Assembly: GCA_031761405.1 (NCBI GenBank)
Contig: JASEVX010000011.1
Location: 33,499,822-33,563,821, forward strand
Direction of reading: 5' to 3'
Origin: Serripes groenlandicus
Lineage: Eukaryota > Mollusca > Bivalvia > Cardiida > Cardiidae
Length of the DNA: 64,000 nt
The number at the start of each line of letters is the position of its first letter. The stretch's first letter is position 1. Shown here one piece after another: positions 44,923-57,913 of the stretch. A program made the position numbers and the translations under genes. The notes beneath the pieces are model-generated. The model searched no databases and was not told where the DNA came from. It saw nothing but the letters and a program-made list of their open reading frames with translations.

Positions 44923-45334
44923 TAATAAGTAATAAATCCTTTTCAAACACTGTTTCTAAAAGTTGTCTTCCTTAGATGCATCAAAATGTGCCTCAACTTG
45001 GGAAAGGGATAAAGTAGCATGATTTAATATGAATGTTGCGTGTACTGCAATTTTATATTCCTAGAAAACTATAGACCTCACAAAAACCGCATTCAATGAC
45101 AGTTTTTATCAAACAACAATCTTGTAAGGTTTGTCAGAAACAATCTTTATAGGCTTCTTACATGTTTGTATGACTAGATGGCACTCATGAACAATTTTAA
45201 TCAAACGGATAACAAACCTGGACGCCGGCTAGTGCAATTCGGCTCCGGAATTTGGCGGTGGACGGACGTTTTGGCCAACGGATGTTTTGGCCCGGACGTT
45301 TCGTCTAAGGACATTTTGGACTTGACCTTTTGGC
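44923..45334. other. Spacer with a short GGACGTTTTGG-like repeat
   Basis: TTTTGGCCAACGGATGTTTTGG and CCGGACGTTTCGTC around 45265-45335 form a short imperfect repeat. Nothing else recognised. Confidence 0.5.
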
Positions 45335-45530
45335 CTTTGCAAATGTTTTCGTGGATGATCGAATACTCGTTTCTGATTGGTTGATTTTTCGGACTTGTAT
45401 AACTCAGCAATGACAAGTGATAGCAACTTGAAACTTAGTACATGTGTTCCTTAGCAAGTTATGTTGCTTTGACAAACGGATTCGTTCATGACCAAATACT
45501 CTTTTCTGATTGGTCGATTTTTCGGACTTG
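45335..45530. repeat. Array type Q, interrupted at its right end
   Basis: Matches 42950-43150. The unit breaks off after TTTTTCGGACTTG, exactly where the large palindrome begins. Confidence 0.88.
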
Positions 45531-45828
45531 TATTGATTGTTTGGGGTTTAACGCCATTTTTAACAATTTCTCAGTTATATCACGGCGGCCAGTTCACCTA
45601 CTCATGCATTTCCTGGTTTTCTCACACCAGTACTCCACAAAACAATCTTCCAAAGCAACTGGCTGCTTTTCCACATAGACTTAGCCCATTGGTGGAAGAC
45701 GAATGACGCATGTCGCATTGTATTTTGTCAATCGTCGGAAAGGAAGTTGGCCGAGCAAGGATTCGAACTTACAACCCCTGGATTGACAGCCCGCGTCGCT
45801 ACCGACTGAGCTACCGGGGCTCGGCTAT
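45531..45828 (-). mobile_element. tRNA-derived SINE, family 1, full-length, in left palindrome arm
   Basis: Reversed tail ATTGATTGTTTGGGGTTTAAC at the arm end, body GCAACTGGCTGCTTTTCC, B box GGATTCGAACTTACAACCCC, A box GACTGAGCTACCGGGGCTCGG. Confidence 0.93.
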
Positions 45829-46727
45829 TTCATAAAGAGACACGGGAGGGTAATGTTTACCAGTTTCTTTTCATACGAGTATCGTTCAATTGTTAACGAA
45901 GTGTTCAAGACACATTTGATTTTAACAATTGTTAATCGTTACATAATTGTTACACGTCTACACATATAAATTGTATTTTTAAAATGTAGGAAACTATCAG
46001 ATGGTCGTTTGACGTATGGTAACGCGTATGTATGCATGTGAATATTGTGAGTGTCAACTATCCTGAGTGAGGGTTAACCCTGTTCATACCATGGGTATAA
46101 CCTTGACTAATCATCATATGTGGATTTAGTATTGGGTTTTTTAAATATGTTAAGACGATATTGAAGATCTTCACAAACAAACGTCTAACATTTCAGACGA
46201 TATAGAAAATAAGCGGATCGATAAAAATATCTCAAACTCTGCACGGTTAAAAAGAGAACATTTAATTATACGTATAATTAGTTATAGTCATTTGTGCTGT
46301 TTACAGTCACCTGAAAGCAAACAACCTTAAATGTAATGGTAATCAAATTAAACTACACTTCTGTGCCTAGATACTGTACCAACAGGTGAAGCAGTAACAA
46401 GAAGGGTCATTCTTAAATGCATATTATCAAAGGTGTGCCTTTGTTCTACTAAAATGAGTCTTAACGACTAACCGAACAAGAGACACCGGCGTCAAAACAA
46501 ATTTCCCGAAAACCCTAGATTGTTTAGTGTTGTGTATTTGCCGTGAGAACCAACTTCGTTTCGCTAAAAATAAGTGTTTGTCGTGAATAACGATACGTCT
46601 GATATAAGTTATAATAAGTTGGTGTCGGACGCAGTGCAGATATGCTGCATTTCATAAATATATATACAACTTCTTTTACAATGCACGTTCGATTACCAAT
46701 ATGCTAAAATAAGCTACATGTACATGT

Positions 46728-46862
46728 ATGTATGAAGGAAGCCAGTTGCTTAGTAAGCATGTTGTATGAAATACTGGTAAAAGAAAAAGGGAGTACACGT
46801 TAGGTATATTTGCCGCCGTGACTGAAATATCGTTGAAAACGACGTTAAAATCCAACCAATTA
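46728..46862 (+). mobile_element. Diverged SINE 3' half inside left arm
   Basis: GAAGCCAGTTGCTTAGTAAGC, GAAATACTGGTAAAAGAAAA, TTGCCGCCGTGACTGAAATATC and CGTTAAAATCCAACCAATT resemble the family 1 body. Its mirror is at 47630-47764. Confidence 0.65.
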
Positions 46863-47629
46863 AATTACTTATTTATTATTTCTTGAGACCATAATCACAA
46901 AAACATGACTTATCTCTAGTAATAAAGGTTTACTTATAAAAGCGATGAGTGTATAGTGGCAAAAGGAGAATTCACTCATTACGTGTTTAACTTTTGCACA
47001 AGAAAACTCGTTTCAGATTGCAAACGTTGGGGTTGAAAGCTAAGTGACGTTACCAACTGAGCAGTATATAACTACGTGTTTTAGAGTATTACCCTTGACA
47101 AAGATGACATCATTATTGGAAAAGGAAATAAGTCTGAACTTTGACATTTCTCATTTCTATTAAACGAATTTTAACACTTTATTTAACTATAACGTTCGCA
47201 TTAATATTTGTATATTTTTTCAGAACATACGATGGAAAATTACCGATAAAGTGTAAAAGGTTATATCACGGTTTCTATGGTGCATTATACCTTATAAGGA
47301 AATGTACCACGTGACTTCTGGATCATATGAGCATAATTATTAAGGCCCGCTTATTCAGACTTATTTCCTTTTCCAATAATGATGTCATCTTTGTCAAGGG
47401 TAATACTCTAAAACACGTAGTTATATACTGCTCAGTTGGTAACGTCACTTAGCTTTCAACCCCAACGTTTGCAATCTGAAACGAGTTTTCTTGTGCAAAA
47501 GTTAAACACGTAATGAGTGAATTCTCCTTTTGCCACTATACACTCATCGCTTTTATAAGTAAACCTTTATTACTAGAGATAAGTCATGTTTTTGTGATTA
47601 TGGTCTCAAGAAATAATAAATAAGTAATT

Positions 47630-47764
47630 TAATTGGTTGGATTTTAACGTCGTTTTCAACGATATTTCAGTCACGGCGGCAAATATACCTAACGTGTACT
47701 CCCTTTTTCTTTTACCAGTATTTCATACAACATGCTTACTAAGCAACTGGCTTCCTTCATACAT
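47630..47764 (-). mobile_element. Diverged SINE 3' half inside right arm (mirror copy)
   Basis: Exact reverse complement of 46728-46862, as expected from the palindrome. Confidence 0.65.
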
Positions 47765-48663
47765 ACATGTACATGTAGCTTATTTTAGCATATTGGTAAT
47801 CGAACGTGCATTGTAAAAGAAGTTGTATATATATTTATGAAATGCAGCATATCTGCACTGCGTCCGACACCAACTTATTATAACTTATATCAGACGTATC
47901 GTTATTCACGACAAACACTTATTTTTAGCGAAACGAAGTTGGTTCTCACGGCAAATACACAACACTAAACAATCTAGGGTTTTCGGGAAATTTGTTTTGA
48001 CGCCGGTGTCTCTTGTTCGGTTAGTCGTTAAGACTCATTTTAGTAGAACAAAGGCACACCTTTGATAATATGCATTTAAGAATGACCCTTCTTGTTACTG
48101 CTTCACCTGTTGGTACAGTATCTAGGCACAGAAGTGTAGTTTAATTTGATTACCATTACATTTAAGGTTGTTTGCTTTCAGGTGACTGTAAACAGCACAA
48201 ATGACTACAACTAATTATACGTATAATTAAATGTTCTCTTTTTAACCGTGCAGAGTTTGAGATATTTTTATCGATCCGCTTATTTTCTATATCGTCTGAA
48301 ATGTTAGACGTTTGTTTGTGAAGATCTTCAATATCGTCTTAACATATTTAAAAAACCCAATACTAAATCCACATATGATGATTAGTCAAGGTTATACCCA
48401 TGGTATGAACAGGGTTAACCCTCACTCAGGATAGTTGACACTCACAATATTCACATGCATACATACGCGTTACCATACGTCAAACGACCATCTGATAGTT
48501 TCCTACATTTTAAAAATACAATTTATATGTGTAGACGTGTAACAATTATGTAACGATTAACAATTGTTAAAATCAAATGTGTCTTGAACACTTCGTTAAC
48601 AATTGAACGATACTCGTATGAAAAGAAACTGGTAAACATTACCCTCCCGTGTCTCTTTATGAA

Positions 48664-48961
48664 ATAGCCGAGCCCCGGTAGCTCAGTCGGTAGCGACGCG
48701 GGCTGTCAATCCAGGGGTTGTAAGTTCGAATCCTTGCTCGGCCAACTTCCTTTCCGACGATTGACAAAATACAATGCGACATGCGTCATTCGTCTTCCAC
48801 CAATGGGCTAAGTCTATGTGGAAAAGCAGCCAGTTGCTTTGGAAGATTGTTTTGTGGAGTACTGGTGTGAGAAAACCAGGAAATGCATGAGTAGGTGAAC
48901 TGGCCGCCGTGATATAACTGAGAAATTGTTAAAAATGGCGTTAAACCCCAAACAATCAATA
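48664..48961 (+). mobile_element. tRNA-derived SINE, family 1, full-length, in right palindrome arm
   Basis: GAGCCCCGGTAGCTCAGTCGG head, AAGTTCGAATCCTTGCTCGG B box, body and CAAACAATCAAT tail. Reverse complement of 45531-45828. Confidence 0.93.
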
Positions 48962-48967
48962 AATCTA

Positions 48968-51900
48968 TACCACTTGTTCTACATGTAACTACGCATTTTC
49001 TCCTTGCCCAGCTCTGAACCCCTTGTTCTAACAACACATTTTCTCCTAGTTCAACTCTGTACCACTTGTTCTAATAATGCATTTTCTCTTTGCCAGCTCT
49101 GTACCACCCACTTGTTCTAACAAGACATTTTCTCCTAGTTCAGCTATGTACCACTTTTTCTAATTATGCATTTTCTCCTTGTCCAGCTCTGTACCACTTG
49201 TTCTAACAACACATTTTCTCCTAGTTCAACTCTGTACCACTTGTTCTAATTATGCATTTTTGCCTTGTCCAGCTCTATTCCACTTGTTCTAACAACACAT
49301 GTTCTCCTAATTCAGCTATGTACCACTTTTTCTAATTATGCATTTTCTCCTTGTCCAGCTCTGTACCACTTGTTCTACTTGTAACTACACGTTTTCTTAT
49401 TTCCAATCTCTGTACCACTTGTTCTAACTACACATGTTATTCTAGTCCAGCTTTGTAACACTTATTCTACATGTAACTTCATATTTTCTCCTTGTCAAGC
49501 TCTGTACCACTTGTTCTACATGTAACTACACATTTTCTCCTAGTCCAGCACTGTGCCAATTGTTCTACTTGTAACTACACGTTTTCTTATTTCCAATCTC
49601 TGTACCACTTGTTCTAACTACGCATGTTTTCCTTGTCCAGCTCCGTATCACCTGTTCTACTTGCAACTACACATTTTCTCATTGTCCAGCTCTGTACCAC
49701 TTGTTCTAACTACGCATTTTCTCCTTGTCCAACTCCGTACCAATTGTTCTATTGGTAACTACACATTCTCATTGTCCAGCTCTGTACCACTTGTTCTAAT
49801 TACGCATGTTCTCATTGCCCAGCTCAATACCAATTGTTCTAACTACGCATTTTCTTCTTGACCAGCTCTGTACCACTTGTTCTAACTACGCATTTTCTCC
49901 TTGTCCAGCTCTGTACCACTTGTTCTACTTGTAACTACACATTTTCTTCTTGTCCAGCTCTGTACCACTTGTTCTAACTACGCATTTTCTCCTTGTCCAA
50001 CTCCGTACCAATTGTTCTATTGGTAACTACACATTCTCATTGTCCAGCTCTGTACCACTTGTTCTAATTACGCATGTTCTCATTGCCCAGCTCAATACCA
50101 ATTGTTCTAACTACGCATTTTCTTCTTGACCAGCTCTGTACCACTTGTTCTAACTACGCATTTTCTCCTTGTCCAGCTCTGTACCACTTGTTCTACTTGT
50201 AACTACACATTTTCTTCTGGTCCAGCTCTGTACCACTTGTTCTAACTACACATTTTCTCCTTGTCCAGCTCTGTACCACTTGTTCTAACAACACATTTTC
50301 TCCTTGTCCAGCTCTATACCAATTGTTCTACTTGTAACTACACATTTTCTTCTTGTCCAGCTCTGTACCACTTGTTCTGCTTGTAACTACGCATTTTCTC
50401 CTTGTCCAGCTCTGTACCACTTGTCCTACTTGTAACTACACCTTTTCTTCTTTCCAAGCTCTGTTCCACTTGTTCTAACTACGCATTTTCTCATTGCCCA
50501 GCTCTGTACCACTTGTTCTAACTACACATGTTATTCTAGTCCAGCTTTGTACCACTTGTTCTACATGTAACTTCACATTTTCTCCTTGTCAAGCTCTGTA
50601 CCACTTGTTCTACATGTAACTACACATTTTCTCCTAGTCCAGCACTGTGCCAATTGTTCTAACTACGCATTTTCTCCTTGTCCAGCTCCGTATCACCTGT
50701 TCTACATGTAACTACACATTTTCTCATTGTCCAGCTCTGTACCACTTGTTCTAACTACGCATTCGCTCCTTGTCCAACTCCGTACCAATTGTTCTATTGG
50801 TAACTACACATTCTCATTGTCCAGCTCTGTACCACTTGTTCTAATTACGCATTTTCTCATTACCGAGCTCTATGCCAATTGTTCTAACTACGCATTTTCT
50901 TCTTGTCCAGCTCTGTACCACTTGTTCTAACAACACATTTTCTCCTTGTCCAGCTCTATACCAATTGTTCTACTTGTAACTACACATTTTCTTCTTGTCC
51001 AGCTCTGTACCACTTGTTCTACTTGTAACTACGCATTTTCTCCTTGTCCAGCTCTGTACCACTCTGTACCACTTGTTCTACTTGTAACTACACATTTTCT
51101 TCTTGTCCAGCTCTGTACCACTTGTTCAAACTATACATTTTCTCCTAGTCCAGCTCTGTACCACTTGTTCTACTTGTAACTACACATTTTCTTCTTGTCC
51201 AGCTCTGTACCACTTGTTCTAACTACACATGTTCTCCTTGTCCAGCTCCGTACCCCTTGTTCTAACAACACATTATCTCCTTGTCCAGCTCTGTACCACT
51301 TGTTCTACTTGTAACTACACATTTTATTCTTGTCCAGCTCTGTACCATTTATTCTAACTACACATTTTCTCCTTGTCCAGCTCTGTACCACTTGTTCTAA
51401 CTACACATTTTCTCCTTGTCAAGCTCTATACCACTTGTTCTAACTACGCATTTTCTCCTTGTCCAGCTCTGTATAAATTGTTCTATATGTAACTACACAT
51501 TTTCTTCTTGTCCAGCTTTGTACCACTTATTTTAACTATGCATTTTCCTTGCCAAACTCTGTACCACTTGTTCTTACTACGCATTGTCTCCTAGTCCAGC
51601 TCTGTACCCTCTGTACCGCTTGTTATAACTACGCATTTCCTCCTGGCCATGCTCTGTACCACTTGTTCTAGCTACGCATTTTCTCCTTTCCCAGCTCTGT
51701 ACCACTTGTTATATCTACGCATTTTCTTCTAGTCCAGCTCTGTACCACTTGTTCTCACTACGCATGTTCTCCTTGCCCATCTTTGTACCGCTTATTCTAA
51801 CTACGCATTTTCTCCTAGTCTAGCTATGTACCACTTGTTCTAACTACGCCTTTTCTCCTTGACAAGTCTGTACTACCTGTTCTAACTATGCATTTTCTTC

Positions 51901-52060
51901 TAGTCCAGCTCTGTACCACTTGTTCTATATATTACTAAGCATAGTAGCCTAGTCCAGCTCTGTACCACTTGTTATACATGTTACTACGCATTTTCTCCTA
52001 GTCAAGCTCTGTACCCCTTGTTCTAACTACGCATGTTCTCCTTGTTAAGCTCTCTACGAT
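48968..52060. repeat. 43/49-bp minisatellite, about 65-70 units
   Basis: The basic unit is CTCTGTACCACTTGTTCTA + ACTACGCATTTTCTCCTTGTCCAG (43 bp). A long form inserts CTTGTA after TTCTA (49 bp). Both forms are interspersed. A multi-unit block at about 49700-49930 is repeated almost unchanged at about 49972-50200. Frames of 67-102 codons inside are repeat translations. Confidence 0.95.
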
Positions 52061-52140
52061 TTGTCTTAATGGTGTTATGGTTCCTTTAGTTATTTTGAAG
52101 CAGATGATTTTGCAGAGCTGACATCTTTAAAATAACATCT

Positions 52141-52368
52141 AAACCATTTCCCCCTTGTAGACGCCTTCTGACGCGTCTGCAGCAGACTAATTTTAAAAAC
52201 ATTCTGGCACAAGAAAAAATTGCTCAAAACGAGCAATTTCTCCATTTGCCACAATGTTTTCAAGTCTTTTTATAATTAAACTCTCATTTATGGAGATTTT
52301 TCACGTGTTTGTCAATATGTTTTCAAAGTCGTCTGCTGCAGAATTGTTGAATGTTGGAAAGGGTTAAG
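52141..52368. mobile_element. MITE-like palindromic element, copy C
   Basis: AACCATTTCCCCC and GGAAAGGGTTAA ends, GACGCGTCTGCAGCAGAC, and the central inverted pair AAATTGCTC/GAGCAATTTCTCC flanked by GGCACAAG and TTTGCCACAATG. Confidence 0.88.
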
Positions 52369-52428
52369 GTAAGAAATAAGTAATGTGCATCCTCCACACA
52401 ATAACTCATCTTCTCATTGTGATTAGCA

Positions 52429-52831
52429 TTTCAGTTATATCAAAACATTCATTTCCTACGGAAATTATCAGAATTACAGATATTGTTTCCCTGATATTGA
52501 TGCATTGATGAATGTGCAGTTATCTCCTCATAGCAATAAGGATTTCAGTTATACCACGACATTCATTTCCAAAGGAAATTATCAGAATTACAGATATTGA
52601 TGCATTGATGAATGTGCAGTTATCTCCTCATAGCGATAAGGATTTCAGTTATACCACGACATTCATTTCCTAAGGAAATTATCAGAATTACAGATATTGT
52701 TTCCCTGATATTGATGCATTGATGAATGTGCAGTTATCTCCTCATTGCGATAAGGATTTCAGTTATACCACGACATTCATTTCCTAAGGAAATGATCTGA
52801 ATTACAGATATGGTTTCGCTGATACTGATGC
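52429..52831. repeat. 114-bp tandem repeat, about 3.5 units
   Basis: TTTCAGTTATACCACGACATTC, TAAGGAAATTATCAGAATTAC and GATGCATTGATGAATGTGC recur at spacings 114, 100 and 114 (one unit lacks 14 bases). The GTTATCTCCTCA end of each unit is also present in the adjoining 61/63-bp satellite. Confidence 0.92.
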
Positions 52832-55800
52832 ATCTGATTGTGTTGTTATCTACACAACCCACAGCTCAAAGTCAGACAGCGACCACTTACTTTGATGATT
52901 GTTTTGTTATCTCCTCAACCCACAGCGCAAAGTCAGACAGCGACCACTTACTTTGATGATTGTGTTGTTATCTCCTCAACCCACAGAGCAAAGTCAGACA
53001 GCGACCAATTACTTTGATGATTGTGTTGTTATCTCCTCAACCCTTAGCGCAAAGTCAGACAGAGACCACGTACTTTGATTTGTTTGTTTCGATATCTCCT
53101 CAACCCACAGCTCAAAGTCAGACAGCGACTACTTACTTTGATGATTGTGTTGTTATCTCTTCAACTCACAGTGCAAAGTCAGACAGCGACCACTTACTTT
53201 GATTTGTTTGTTTTATTATCTCCTCAACCCATAGCGCAAAGTCAGACAGTGCTCACTTATTTGATTTGTTTGTTTTATTATCTCCTCAACCCTTAGCGCA
53301 AAGTCAGACAGCGACCACTTACTTTGATGATTGTGTTGTTATCTCCTCAACCCTTCTCGCAAAGTCGGACAGCGACCACTTACTTTGATGATGGTGTTGT
53401 TATCTCCTCAACCCTTAGTGCAAAGTCAGACAGCAATCACTTACTTTGATGATTGTGTTGTTATCTCCACAACCCACAGCGCAAAGTCAGACAGTGGTCA
53501 CTTACTTTCATGATTGTGTTGTTATCTCCTCAACCCATAGCGCAAAGACAGACAGCGATCACTTACTTTGATTTGTTTGTTTTATTATCTCCTCAACCCA
53601 TAGCGCAAAGTCAGACAGCGATCACTTACTTTGATGATTGTGTTGTTATCTCCTCAACCCACAGCGCAAAGTCAGACAGCGATCACTTACTTTGATTTGT
53701 TTGTTTTATTATCTCCTCAACCCTTAGCGCAAAGTCAGACAGCGATCACTTACTTTGATGAATGTGTTGTTATCTCCCCAACCCACAGCGCAAAGTCAGA
53801 CAGCGATCACTTACTTTGATTTGTTTGTTTTATTATCTCCTCAACCCACAGCGCAAAGTCAGACAGCGACCACTTACTTTGATGATTGTGTTGTTATCTC
53901 CTCAACCCACAGCGCAAAGTCAGACAGCGATCACTTACTTTTATGATTGTGTTGTTATCTCCTCAACCCACAGTGCAAAGTCAGACAGCGATCACTTACT
54001 TTGATTTGTTTGTTTTGTTATCTCCTCAACCCACAGCGCAAAGTCAGACAGCGACCACTTACTTTGATGATTGTGTTGTTATCTCCTCAACCCACAGCGC
54101 AAAGTCAGACATAGACCTTTTACTTTGATTTGTTTGTTTTGTTATCTCCTCAACCCACAGCACAAAGTCAGACAGCGACCACTTACTTTGATGATTGTGT
54201 TGTTATCTCTTCAACCCACAGCGCAAAGTCAGACAGCGACCACTTACTTTGATTTGTTTGTTTTATTATCTCCTCAACCCATAGCGGAAAGTCAGACAGC
54301 GATCACTAACTTTGATGATTGTGTTGTTATCTCCTCAACCCACAGTGCAAAGTCAGACAGCGACCACTTACTTTGATGATTGTGTTGTTATCTCCTCAAC
54401 CCACAGTGCAAAGTCAGACAGCGATCACTTACTTTGATTTGTTTGTTTTGTTATCTCCTCAACCCACAGCGCAAAGTCAGACAGCGACCACTTACTTTCA
54501 TGATTGTGTTGTTATCTCCTCAACCCACAGCGCAAAGTCAGACAGAGACCACTTACTTTGATATGTTTGTTTTGTTATCTCCTCAACCCACAGCGCAAAG
54601 TCAGACAGCGACTACTTACTTTGATGATTGTGTTGTTATCTCCTCAACCCTCAGCGCAAAGTCAGACAGCGACCACTTACTTTGATTTGTTTGTTTTATT
54701 ATCTCCTCAACCCATAGCGCAAAGTCAGACAGCGATCACTTACTTTGATTTGTTTGTTTTATTATCTTCTCAACCCTTAGCGCAAATTCAGAAAGCGACC
54801 ACTTAATTTGATGATTGTGTTGTTATCTCCTCAACCCTTCTCGCAAAGTCGGACAGAGACCACTTACTTTGATGATGGTGTTGTTATCTCCTCAACCCTT
54901 AGTGCAAAGTCAGACAGCGATCACTTATTTTGATGATTGTGTTGTTATCTCCACAACCCACAACGCAAAGTCAGACAGTGGTCACTTACTTTCATGATTG
55001 TGTTGTTATCTCCTCAACCCATAGCGCAAAGTCAGACAGCGATCACTTACTTTGATTTGTTTGTTTTATTATCTCCTCAACCCATAGCGCAAAGTCAGAC
55101 AGCGATCACTTACTTTGATGATTGTGTTGTTATCTCCTCAACCCACAGCGCAAAGTCAGACAGCGATCACTTACTTTGATTTGTTTGTTTTATTATCTCC
55201 TCAACCCTTAGCGCAAAGTCAGACAGCGATCACTTACTTTGATGATTGTGTTGTTATCTCCTCAACCCACAGCGCAAAGTCAGACAGCGATCACATACTT
55301 TGATTTGTTTGTTTTATTATCTCCTCAACCCACATCGCAAAGTCAGACAGCGACCACTTACTTTGATGATTGTGTTGTTATCTCCTCAACCCACAGCGCA
55401 AAGTCAGACAGCGATCACTTACTTTGATTTGTTTGTTTTATTATCTCCTCAACCCTTAGCGCAAAGTCAGACAGCGATCACTTACTTTGATGATTGTGTT
55501 GTTATCTCTTCAACCCACAGCGCAAAGTTAGACAGCGATCACTTACTTTGATTTGTTTGTTTTATTATCTCCTCAACCCTTAGCGCAAAGTCAGACAGCG
55601 ATCACTTACTTTGATGATTGTGTTGTTATCTCCTCAACCCACAGCGCAAAGTCAGACAGCGATTACTTTCTTTGATTTGTTTGTTTTATTATCTCCTCAA
55701 CCCACAGCGCAAAGTCAGACAGCGACCACTTACTTTGATGACTGTGTTGTTATCTCCTCAACCCACAGCGCAAAGTCAGACAGCGATCACTTACTTTGAT

Positions 55801-57913
55801 TTGTTTGTTTTATTATCTCCTCAACCCTTAGTGCAAAGTCAGACAGCGATCACTTACTTTGATGATTGTTTTATTATTTCCTCAACCCATAGCGCAAAGT
55901 CAGACAGCGACCACTTACTTTGATGATTGTGTTGTTATCTCCTCAACCCACAGCGCAAAGTCGGACAGCGACCACTTACTTTGATGATTGTGTTGTTATT
56001 TTCTCAACCCACAGCGCAAAGTCAGACAGCGACCACTTACTTTGATTTGTTTGTTTTATTATCTCCTCAACCCTTAGCGCAAAGTCAGACAGCGATCACT
56101 TACTTTGATTTATTTGTTTTATTATCTCCTCAACACTTAGCGCAAAGTCAGACAGCGACCACTTACTTTGATGAGTGTGTTGTTATCTCCTCAACCCACA
56201 GCGCAAAGTCAGACAGCGATCACTTACTTTGATTTGTTTGTTTTATTATCTCCTCAACCCACAGCGCAAAGTCAGACAGCGACCACTTACTTTGATTTGT
56301 TTGTTTTATTATCTCCTCAACCCTTAGCGCAAAGTCAGACAGCGACCACTTACTTTGATGATTGTGTTGTTATCTCCTCAACCCTTTAGCGCAAAGTCAG
56401 ACAGCGATCACTTACTTTGATGATTGTGTTGTTATCTCCTCAACCCACTGCGCAAATCAGACAGCGATCACTTACTTTGATTTGTTTGTTTTATTATCTC
56501 CTCAACCCACAGCGCAAAGTCAGTTGCGACTACCTACTTTGATGATTGTGTTGTTATCTCCTCAACCCACAGCGCAAAGTCAGACAGCGATCACTTACTT
56601 TGATGATTGTGTTGTTATCTCCTCAACCCACAGCGCAAAGTCAGACAGCGATCACTTACTTTGATTTGTTTGTTTTATTATCTCCTCAACTCACAGCGCA
56701 AAGTCAGTTGCGACCACTTACTTTGATGATTGTGTTATTACCTCCTTAACCCACAGCGCAAAGTCAGACAGCGACCACTTACTTTGATTTGTTTGTTTTA
56801 TTATCTCCTCAACCCACAGCGCAAAGTCAGACAGCGATCACTTACTTTGATGATTGTGTTGTTATCTCCTCAACCCACAGAGCAAAGTCAGACAGCGATC
56901 ACTTACTTTGATTTGTTTGTTTTATTATCTCCTCAACCCTTAGCGCAAAGTCAGACAGCGATCACTTACTTTGATGATTGTGTTGTTATCTCCTCAACCC
57001 ACAGCGCAAAGTCAGACAGCGATCACTTACTTTGATGATTGTGTTGTTATCTCCTCAACCCATAGCTCAAAGTCAGACAGCGATCACTTACTTTGATGAT
57101 TGTGTTGTTATCTCCTCAACCCACAGCGCAAAGTCAGACAGCGATCACTTACTTTGATGATTGTGTTGTTATCTCCTCAACCCATAGCTCAAAGTCAGAC
57201 AGCGTTCACTTACTTTGATGATTGTGTTGTTATCTCCTCAACCCACAGCGCAAAGTCAGACAGCGATCACTTACTTTGATGATTGTGTTGTTATCTCCTC
57301 AACCCATAGCTCAAAGTCAGACAGCGACCACTTACTTTGATTTGTTTGTTTTGTTATCTCCTCAATCCACAGCGCAAAGTCAGACAGCGATCACTTACTT
57401 TGATTTGTTTGTTTTATTATCTCCTCAACCCTTAGCGCAAAGTCAGACAGCGATCACTTACTTTGATGATTGTGTTGTTATCTCCTCAACCCACAGCGCA
57501 AAGTCAGACAGCGATCACTTACTTTGATTTGTTTGTTTTGTTATCTCCTAAACTCACAGAGCAAAGTCAGACAGCGATCCCTTACTTTGATTTGTTTGTT
57601 TTGTTATCTCCTCAACCCACAGCTCAAAGTCAGACAGAGATCCCTTACTTTGATTTGTTTGTTTTGTTATCTCCTAAACTCACAGAGCAAAGTCAGACAG
57701 CGATCACTTACTTTGATTTGTTTGTTTTGTTATCTCCTAAACTCACAGAGCAAAGTCAGACAGCGATCACTTACTTTGATGATGGTGTTGTTATCTCCTC
57801 AACCCGCAGCGCAAAGTCAGACAGCGACCACTTACTTTGATTTGTTTGTTTTGTTATCTCCTCAATCCACAGCGCAAAGTCAGACAGCGGTTACTTACTT
57901 TGATTTGTTTGTT
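52832..57913. repeat. 61/63-bp dimeric satellite, about 82 units
   Basis: Type A (61 bp) begins GATGATTGTGTTGTTATC and type B (63 bp) begins GATTTGTTTGTTTTATTATC. Both continue TCCTCAACCCACAGCGCAAAG, TCAGACAGCGA(T/C)CACTTACTTT. A and B often alternate, giving a 124-bp higher-order repeat, with runs of A at 57010-57300. No spacers occur between units, so it is not CRISPR. Frames of up to 182 codons are artefacts of a nearly stop-free unit. Confidence 0.97.

Larger units (their letters stand above)
45531..48961. mobile_element. Near-perfect palindrome: 1608-bp inverted arms, 215-bp spacer
   Basis: Left arm 45531-47138 and right arm 47354-48961 are reverse complements with a constant coordinate sum (94492) and no indel. 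The single difference I found is 46284 A against 48208 C. The spacer 47139-47353 is not palindromic. The outer ends coincide with the tail end of a family 1 SINE in each arm. No gene is recognised. It could be a foldback-type element, a recent inverted duplication, or an assembly artefact. Confidence 0.92.

Noticed and set aside
48664..48740. Functional tRNA gene
   Set aside because: A and B boxes are present, but the arms do not make a proper cloverleaf and the SINE body follows; the same head recurs in many copies.
52832..57913. CRISPR array
   Set aside because: Units are contiguous 61/63-bp repeats with no unique spacers; the context is a eukaryotic satellite.
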